Shown here: positions 58,346 through 64,000 of the stretch, in pieces
Layout: the number at the start of each line of letters is the position of its first letter
How positions within the stretch are numbered: the stretch's first letter is position 1
DNA from: CAZAQK01 sp964535825
Lineage (GTDB): Bacteria; Pseudomonadota; Alphaproteobacteria; Rickettsiales; SXRF01
NCBI GenBank assembly: GCA_964535825.1
Contig: CAZHUC010000008.1
Location: forward strand, 9,577 to 73,576
DNA length: 64,000 nucleotides
Reading direction: 5' to 3'
Notes under the pieces: model-generated
Database searches by the model: none
Told to the model about the DNA's origin: nothing
Seen by the model: only the letters and a program-made list of their open reading frames with translations
Made by a program: the position numbers and the translations under genes

Positions 58346-61300
58346 ATGCAGACCGCCTACCTCAAGCAACACGCCCAGCACATCAAAGAGATCATTTCCG
58401 CCCTGCCAAAATCGGGTGATGAGGACATGCAGGAATTCACCCGCCAGTTCTATGCGCGCATCATGAATCCTGAACTTGAGCGGGTCGATGCAACCATGGC
58501 GGCATCGATTGCAGCCTCTGCCTATGAATTCATACAAAAGCGTGAACTCAAAACACCCAAGATCCGAGTATTCCAACCACAGAAGCGCAAGCACGGGTAT
58601 GAATTGCCTGCCGTGGTGGTGGAGCTACTGAATGATGATATGCCGTTCCTGGTAGATTCATTATCGGCCGAGCTCACACGCCACGGATTCACCATTCGCG
58701 AAACATTCCACCCTATTTTCAGAGTGAAGCGTGATGCCAAAGGTGGCTTCAAGGCACTCGCGCCGATGCAGGAAAAAAGCAAAGATTTCTCGGCGGAGTC
58801 TTTGATCCATTTCGAAATATCAGTCTTGCCTGAAGGCATGACCGAAGAACAGCTGGAGCAGGACCTGCTATGGGTCATTCAGCATATTAGCGCAGCAGTT
58901 ACTGACTGGCGTATGATCGTTGAAAAAGCAAATACCACCATCGCCGGTATCGGCAAAGCACCTACAGGCCATGATAAGTCTATGGTCACAGAGGTGCAGG
59001 ATTTTATGCGCTGGCTGATAGAAAAGAATTTCGTATTTCTTGGCTATGCCGAATATGATCTTTCGAAAAGCGGCGATGCGTTGACATCAACCGAAGAATC
59101 GCGTCTCGGTGTGCTCAAGATAACCGATGATCTGCTCACTGCCGATGGCGGTACATTGCCACCAGAGGCCAGTCATTTCCTGCGTAGCCAGCAATTGATC
59201 GAGGTCACAAAATCAAGCCGCCGCTCGGCGGTGCATCGTCCTGTGCCAATGGATACCATTTCCCTCAAGCGTTTCGACAGCAAGGGCAAGGTGATCGGTG
59301 AAGCACGGTTCGTTGGTCTGTTCACATCGAATGTATATTATCAAAGCGGCGTGGAAATTCCGCTGGTGCGCAAGAAGATCGAGCAGGTACTGGAGCGTTC
59401 TAATTTTGATCCGGTAAGCCATGATGGGAAGTCGCTGAAGGCTATTCTTGAGTTCTTGCCACGCGACGAAATATTTCAGATGACCGATGATGATCTGTTC
59501 GAGATCAGCCTTGGTATCCTGATGCTTGAATCGAAACCTGCCGTGCGCATGTTCGTTCGCAAAGATGCATCAGAACGGTTCGTGAGTGTGATGGTGTTCG
59601 TACCGCGTGAACGTTTCTCCACCGAACTGCGTCGCCAGATACAGTCGATCGTTGAGAAAGCATTCAACAGCCTTTCCTCTACCTTCTCTACCCTTATCAC
59701 AGAAGAAGCCCCGCTTGCCCGCCTGCACCTCATAGTGAAAACATCCCCGGGTGATGTGCCAAATGTGAATCTGGCCAAGATCGAATCAGAGATCGCAAAA
59801 CGTGCGTATCTATGGAGCGACCAGTTGATGGAAGCGCTGGTTGCGCGTCATGGCGATCAACGTGCCCAGAAATATTTCCGTAAATATGGCAATGCGTTCT
59901 CGCAGGGCTATATCAATCGTTATGATGCAGCGGGCTGCATATACGATATCCAGAAGATAGAAGAAGCGCAGGAAAAGAATTCACTGGTGATGGATCTCTA
60001 CAGTAACAAAGCAGAAGATCCGGCATTGCTGCATCTGAAGATCTATAACCCACTTTATGAGATCGCACTTTCTGATATCCTGCCGCTTCTGGAGAATGCC
60101 GGATTCCGTGTGATCGAAGAACATCCATTCAGGGTACAGGTCGCGGATAGTGAGACTCCTGTACGTCTGCGTGACTTCAAATTACACATGTCTGAAGCCT
60201 CATCCTTCACGCTTGAGCAAGTGAAAGAAAAATTGCAGGAAGCGTTGCTGATGGTGTGGCAGCGTGAGCTGGAGAATGACAAATTCAACGCACTTATTCT
60301 GCGTGCTGCTCTGGATGCACGTCAGGTCACGATGTTGCGTGCCTGCGCTAAATATCTCAAGCAGATCGTGTTCTCATATAGCCAGCCAGCGATCGAACAG
60401 GCTCTGAATGCGCATCCGAAAATCACGAAACTTTTGGTGGATCTCTTCGAGGCACGTTTTGACCCGGCAGTAAAAGATCGCGACGCAAAACAGGATGCCA
60501 TCCGCAAATCGATCGATGATGCGCTCGCAACCGTTACCAATGCGGTCGAAGACCGTATCATCAGACGTTATATGGAATTGATGGGCGTGATACTGCGTAC
60601 CAATTACTACCAGAAAGATGCGCATAATAAGGACAAGCCGGTACTGTCATTCAAATTTGATTCTGCCAATGTGCCGGAGCTGCCGCTGCCACGTCCATTC
60701 GCTGAAATATTTGTGTATGGGATGCGTGTGGAAGGTATCCATCTGCGTGGTGGCAAGGTAGCGCGTGGTGGCCTTCGCTGGTCTGACAGGCATGAAGATT
60801 TCCGCACAGAGATACTGGGCTTAATGAAAGCGCAGATGGTGAAGAACTCCGTGATCGTTCCGGTGGGCTCCAAGGGTGGCTTTGTGCTGAAGCAAGCACC
60901 TGCACCAAGTAACCGCGAAGCCTTCATGGCAGAAGGTGTTGCCTGCTATAAGATGTATCTTTCTGGCCTGCTTGATATCACCGATAACATCGTGAAGGGC
61001 AAGATCGTGCCTCCTAAACAGGTGGTATGTCACGATGGGGAAGATCCGTATCTCGTGGTTGCAGCCGATAAAGGTACGGCCACATTCTCTGACATAGCAA
61101 ACAGCGTATCAGCAGATTATGGCTTCTGGCTGGGCGATGCGTTCGCTTCTGGTGGTTCTGTTGGATATGACCATAAGAAAATGGGAATTACTGCACGCGG
61201 TGCATGGGTTTCTGTGACGCGCCATTTCCAGGAAATGGGTGTGGATATCGACAAAGAAGAATTTGTCACGGCGGGTATCGGTGATATGGCCGGTGACGTA

Positions 61301-63139
61301 TTCGGTAACGGTATGTTGCTGTCTAAGAATATCCGGCTTGTGGCGGCCTTCAACCATATGCACATATTCTTAGATCCGAACCCAGATGCGGCAAAAAGTT
61401 TTGCCGAGCGTAAGCGCCTGTTCGAGCTGCCACGCTCCAGCTGGAAGGATTATGATGACAAGCTGATCTCCAAAGGTGGAGGAGTGTTTGAGCGCAGCGC
61501 AAAGACCATTGAACTATCAAAGGAAATGCAGGTAGTGCTGGGTGTCAGCAAAGCCAAACTGACGCCCGATGATCTTATCAAAGCTATCCTGCTTGCGCCG
61601 GTCGATCTGCTCTGGAACGGCGGCATCGGCACCTATGTAAAAGCCGAAGATGAAAATCACGAACAGGTGGGGGATCGTGCCAATAATGCTGTGCGTGTCA
61701 ATGGTCGGGAGCTTCGCTGCAAGATCGTCGGTGAAGGCGGCAATCTGGGCTTTACCCAGAAAGGCCGTATTGAATATGCCCGCGCGGGTGGCCGCATCAA
61801 CACCGATGCGATCGATAATTCAGCCGGCGTGGATTGTTCCGACCATGAGGTGAATATCAAGATCGCCTTCAGCGGCGAGGTTGCCGGTGGCAGCCTGACG
61901 CTTGCCAAGCGCGACAAGATATTAGTGGACATGACCGATGAGGTGGCGCGCCTGGTGCTCAAGGATAATATTTTGCAGACGCAGGCCATCACCATCGCGC
62001 GTCAGCAATCGCAAAGCCTCCTTGATTCACATAAGCGCTTTATCCATGTGCTGGAAGCGCGCGGCTTGCTCAATCGCGAGATCGAGTTCCTGCCAAGTGA
62101 CAAGCAGTTTCTTGAACTTAAAGCAGCAAAGCGCGGCCTGACACGGCCTGAGATCGCGGTGCTTCTCGCGTACAGTAAAATGGCATTATACAACGACATG
62201 CTGGCCTCTTCGCTGCCAGATGAGGATTATTTCGTTTCCGATCTGAAGCGTTATTTCCCCGTGCCGATGCAGGAGGATTTTGCCAAGGCTATCGAAAAAC
62301 ATCCTCTGCGCCGCGAGATCATTGCCACGGTGATGACCAATAGTGTGGTGAACCGCGCTGGTATCACTTTCTGTTTTGATATTGCGGAAGATCTTGGCGC
62401 ATCGGTACGCGACATTGCGGCGGCATATGCCACGGCGCGCGATGCCTTTGGCCTGCGCCATATCTGGAACGGCATCGAGCAGAATGCAGCTACCATTGAT
62501 GTGGAAACACAGGCAGAGATGTATACCATGACCACGCATTTCCTCGAGCGTGTAAGTGCATGGTTCTTGCATCATTTGCCAATGCCGCTGGATATTGATG
62601 ATGTCAGCAAGGACATCATCCCTGCCGTGGCAGAGATCGATAAGAACAGATCTTCGCTGCATTCCGATCTGACGCGTACAGAAGCAGAATCGGTTACAGC
62701 GCGTCTTATGGAGCGTAATGTGCCTAAGAAGCTGGCGGAGACAGTCGCATCGCTTGGCATCCTTTCCGCTGCTCCGGATATCATTTATGTGGCAAAGAAA
62801 GCCCGCCTGCCGGTCAAGGATGTTGGTAAGGTCTATTTCGACCTTGGCTCGAAGCTGGGACTTTCATGGCTGCGTCAATGCGCAGAGCGCATGCTTATCA
62901 ATTCACATTGGGACAAGCTGGCGGTCAACGCGATCATCGCCGATCTGTATGACGAGCAGCGCCGCCTGACTGACCGCGTGATAAGACACACGGGCGGCCT
63001 GACCGCATGGCTTGAGGCGAACAAGGGCGATGTGGATTCGCTGGAGCGCTTCATGGAAGGTATCAAGACCGGTGAGGTTCTGGATCTTCCGCGCCTGATG
63101 GTGACGCTACGGCAGATTCGCGCACTGGGCGTGGTTTAA
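58346..63139 (+). CDS. NAD-specific glutamate dehydrogenase (large, LS50 type)
   Basis: Oxidative deamination of glutamate to 2-oxoglutarate; 1597 residues, the large 180-kDa form. N-terminal ACT-like regulatory modules include LNDDMPFLVDSLSAEL and FHPIFRVKRDAKG. The catalytic part has RGGLRWSDRHEDFRTEILGLMKAQMVKNSVI spanning about residues 806-836, VPVGSKGGFVLK, and DIANSVSADYGFWLGDAFASGG. The NAD-binding VGEGGNLGFTQKGRIEYA follows. ATG 58346 is preferred over an unconserved extension to 58277. The stop overlaps the next gene's start (TAATG). It can feed 2-oxoglutarate into the TCA cycle. Confidence 0.96.
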   Translation: MQTAYLKQHAQHIKEIISALPKSGDEDMQEFTRQFYARIMNPELERVDATMAASIAASAYEFIQKRELKTPKIRVFQPQKRKHGYELPAVVVELLNDDMPFLVDSLSAELTRHGFTIRETFHPIFRVKRDAKGGFKALAPMQEKSKDFSAESLIHFEISVLPEGMTEEQLEQDLLWVIQHISAAVTDWRMIVEKANTTIAGIGKAPTGHDKSMVTEVQDFMRWLIEKNFVFLGYAEYDLSKSGDALTSTEESRLGVLKITDDLLTADGGTLPPEASHFLRSQQLIEVTKSSRRSAVHRPVPMDTISLKRFDSKGKVIGEARFVGLFTSNVYYQSGVEIPLVRKKIEQVLERSNFDPVSHDGKSLKAILEFLPRDEIFQMTDDDLFEISLGILMLESKPAVRMFVRKDASERFVSVMVFVPRERFSTELRRQIQSIVEKAFNSLSSTFSTLITEEAPLARLHLIVKTSPGDVPNVNLAKIESEIAKRAYLWSDQLMEALVARHGDQRAQKYFRKYGNAFSQGYINRYDAAGCIYDIQKIEEAQEKNSLVMDLYSNKAEDPALLHLKIYNPLYEIALSDILPLLENAGFRVIEEHPFRVQVADSETPVRLRDFKLHMSEASSFTLEQVKEKLQEALLMVWQRELENDKFNALILRAALDARQVTMLRACAKYLKQIVFSYSQPAIEQALNAHPKITKLLVDLFEARFDPAVKDRDAKQDAIRKSIDDALATVTNAVEDRIIRRYMELMGVILRTNYYQKDAHNKDKPVLSFKFDSANVPELPLPRPFAEIFVYGMRVEGIHLRGGKVARGGLRWSDRHEDFRTEILGLMKAQMVKNSVIVPVGSKGGFVLKQAPAPSNREAFMAEGVACYKMYLSGLLDITDNIVKGKIVPPKQVVCHDGEDPYLVVAADKGTATFSDIANSVSADYGFWLGDAFASGGSVGYDHKKMGITARGAWVSVTRHFQEMGVDIDKEEFVTAGIGDMAGDVFGNGMLLSKNIRLVAAFNHMHIFLDPNPDAAKSFAERKRLFELPRSSWKDYDDKLISKGGGVFERSAKTIELSKEMQVVLGVSKAKLTPDDLIKAILLAPVDLLWNGGIGTYVKAEDENHEQVGDRANNAVRVNGRELRCKIVGEGGNLGFTQKGRIEYARAGGRINTDAIDNSAGVDCSDHEVNIKIAFSGEVAGGSLTLAKRDKILVDMTDEVARLVLKDNILQTQAITIARQQSQSLLDSHKRFIHVLEARGLLNREIEFLPSDKQFLELKAAKRGLTRPEIAVLLAYSKMALYNDMLASSLPDEDYFVSDLKRYFPVPMQEDFAKAIEKHPLRREIIATVMTNSVVNRAGITFCFDIAEDLGASVRDIAAAYATARDAFGLRHIWNGIEQNAATIDVETQAEMYTMTTHFLERVSAWFLHHLPMPLDIDDVSKDIIPAVAEIDKNRSSLHSDLTRTEAESVTARLMERNVPKKLAETVASLGILSAAPDIIYVAKKARLPVKDVGKVYFDLGSKLGLSWLRQCAERMLINSHWDKLAVNAIIADLYDEQRRLTDRVIRHTGGLTAWLEANKGDVDSLERFMEGIKTGEVLDLPRLMVTLRQIRALGVV

Positions 63140-63933
63140 TGGCTCGCTCATATCAACCCCTAACATCCCGAATGGCTATGACACTCAATGAGTTCCCGCG
63201 ACCGCTTAACCGTGCAGTTATGCGCGGTTTTACAATCATCGAACTGGCTGTGGTCATGGTCATCATCGGGTTGATCGTCGGTGGTATTCTGGTTGGCCAT
63301 AATCTTTATGATACGTCACAGAAACGAAGAATCATGCGTGAGGCAGAAGAGATCAACACTGCATTGCTTGCATTCAAACTAAAATATGGGCAGCTTCCGG
63401 GGGATTTTTCACAGGCAACCAGTATATGGGGAGATGTTTTTGGATGGCCGGTGGGTGAAACGGCGAATGGCAATGGTAATGGATTGATACCGCTGTGTAG
63501 TGCTGAAACACGGCGTGTATTTGAGCATTTGAGCCTAGCGGATATGACTAAAGGCCGTTATAACCCAGACGGTGCATCGCCCGCCGACCAGGTAGGCGTT
63601 ACCTTCCCACGGGCTACTCTTGAAACACATGGATACCGTGTCATGTCAGATAATTACAGTGGCAGCTTCGCACATTTTGCAAACAAAAATATGCTGAATA
63701 TGGGACAACAGAATAACTCAGGCTGCCTTGATGGTGGTGCAGCTCCTTTCACGCCGCGTGAAGCATGGGCGCTGGACGTCAAGTATGATGACGGAGAGGC
63801 AGAAAAAGGGCGCTTATGGAACTATGGCGCGTCCTGCGTAAACTGGATGGCTGGAGGTACTTTTCCCTATCTTGTTACTAACGACAGCACTAAGACCTGT
63901 TCTTTTCTCTATCTTATGACAACCTCTAATTGA
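63139..63933 (+). CDS. Type IV pilin-like (pseudopilin) protein
   Basis: A protein of up to 264 residues with a prepilin signature: MRGFTIIELAVVMVIIGLIVGG, in which the peptidase would cut after the Gly so that Phe starts the mature protein and Glu sits at position 5. The hydrophobic helix follows. The C-terminal domain of about 200 residues has two or three Cys and ends CSFLYLMTTSN. The start is ambiguous: 63139 overlaps the glutamate dehydrogenase stop; inner Met codons, including the one just before RGF, are possible. It may open a type IV pilus or secretion cluster beyond the window. Confidence 0.8.
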   Translation: MARSYQPLTSRMAMTLNEFPRPLNRAVMRGFTIIELAVVMVIIGLIVGGILVGHNLYDTSQKRRIMREAEEINTALLAFKLKYGQLPGDFSQATSIWGDVFGWPVGETANGNGNGLIPLCSAETRRVFEHLSLADMTKGRYNPDGASPADQVGVTFPRATLETHGYRVMSDNYSGSFAHFANKNMLNMGQQNNSGCLDGGAAPFTPREAWALDVKYDDGEAEKGRLWNYGASCVNWMAGGTFPYLVTNDSTKTCSFLYLMTTSN

Positions 63934-64000
63934 ACATCGAAGGTCGGCTTTTAGCTCAGTGTTTAAAGTGCCTGATGCCGGTGAACACCATGGCAATGCC

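Noticed and set aside
63950..63990. tRNA-like string GGCTTTTAGCTCAGTG near the window end
   Set aside because: It resembles the start and D-arm of a tRNA, but no GAGC closes the D stem and no anticodon or T arm can be folded from what follows. I cannot support a tRNA.
1..64000. CRISPR arrays, insertion sequences, prophage and toxin-antitoxin pairs
   Set aside because: No regularly spaced direct repeats, no transposase motif and no phage structural or integrase genes were seen. The small unknown genes do not come in tight toxin-antitoxin pairs.

Overview
The window is a compact bacterial chromosome segment from an alphaproteobacterium. Three things support this. First, it carries a block found around the origin in that class: ppsR-aroE-coaE-dnaQ on one side and hemE-hemH-hemJ-rho on the other, with secB, a Tim44-like protein (TimA), mltA and Smr further left. 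Second, it has class-typical proteins such as the large NAD-glutamate dehydrogenase, DUF6111, the ubiquinol-cytochrome c chaperone, HemJ and RpoH. Third, it has a rsmI-yraN-BON-gshB block beside a LpoA-like lipoprotein. The order and family are not decidable by eye. Lipid A, Kdo, purine, riboflavin and glutathione genes argue against an extremely reduced endosymbiont. No phage, insertion sequence, CRISPR, tRNA or rRNA was found.

Layout. 1-14.0 kb: a gene cut by the window edge, ribA, a TAXI solute-binding protein with a small membrane partner, then pmbA and an ABC exporter leading into a lipid A/Kdo operon (DUF374 acyltransferase, waaA, lpxK, lpxL-like), convergent xseA, purD, yciB and phoB. 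14.0-20.5 kb: a small unknown gene behind a Pho-box-like repeat, then leftward cca, DUF6111, an EnvZ/OmpR-type pair, smr, mltA and timA. 20.5-25.1 kb: secB and an OmpA-family gene rightward, then leftward dnaQ, coaE, aroE, ppsR. At 24.80-25.12 kb lies a gene-free AT-rich stretch with one perfect and several near-perfect DnaA boxes, the best candidate for oriC.

25.1-43 kb is almost entirely rightward: haem synthesis (hemE, hemH, hemJ), rho with a C-rich leader, two tandem PAP2-type membrane enzymes, then the lower TCA cycle (mdh, sucC, sucD, sucA, sucB, lpd) interrupted by a small unknown gene, mtgA and a DUF4236 gene, then rpoH and a ubiquinol-cytochrome c chaperone. 43-51.4 kb: an unknown proline/alanine-rich protein, a Sco copper chaperone with a His-rich insert, gmk, rsmA, a CobD/CbiB-like membrane protein, a patatin phospholipase coupled to bdhA, and a second two-component system. 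51.4-64 kb: an unknown helical protein, hemW, a LpoA-like lipoprotein, rsmI, yraN, a BON lipoprotein, gshB, cysQ, the NAD-glutamate dehydrogenase and a pseudopilin running towards the window end.

Genes on both sides of the putative origin mostly point away from it (leading strand). The genome is tightly packed: seven of ten tail-to-tail gene pairs overlap. The most interesting non-housekeeping signals are the origin itself, a palindrome-bearing in-frame insertion in xseA, the Pho-box-driven unknown gene, the rut-like rho leader, the tandem PAP2 enzymes and the interrupted TCA cluster. No clearly new multi-gene system was recognised.
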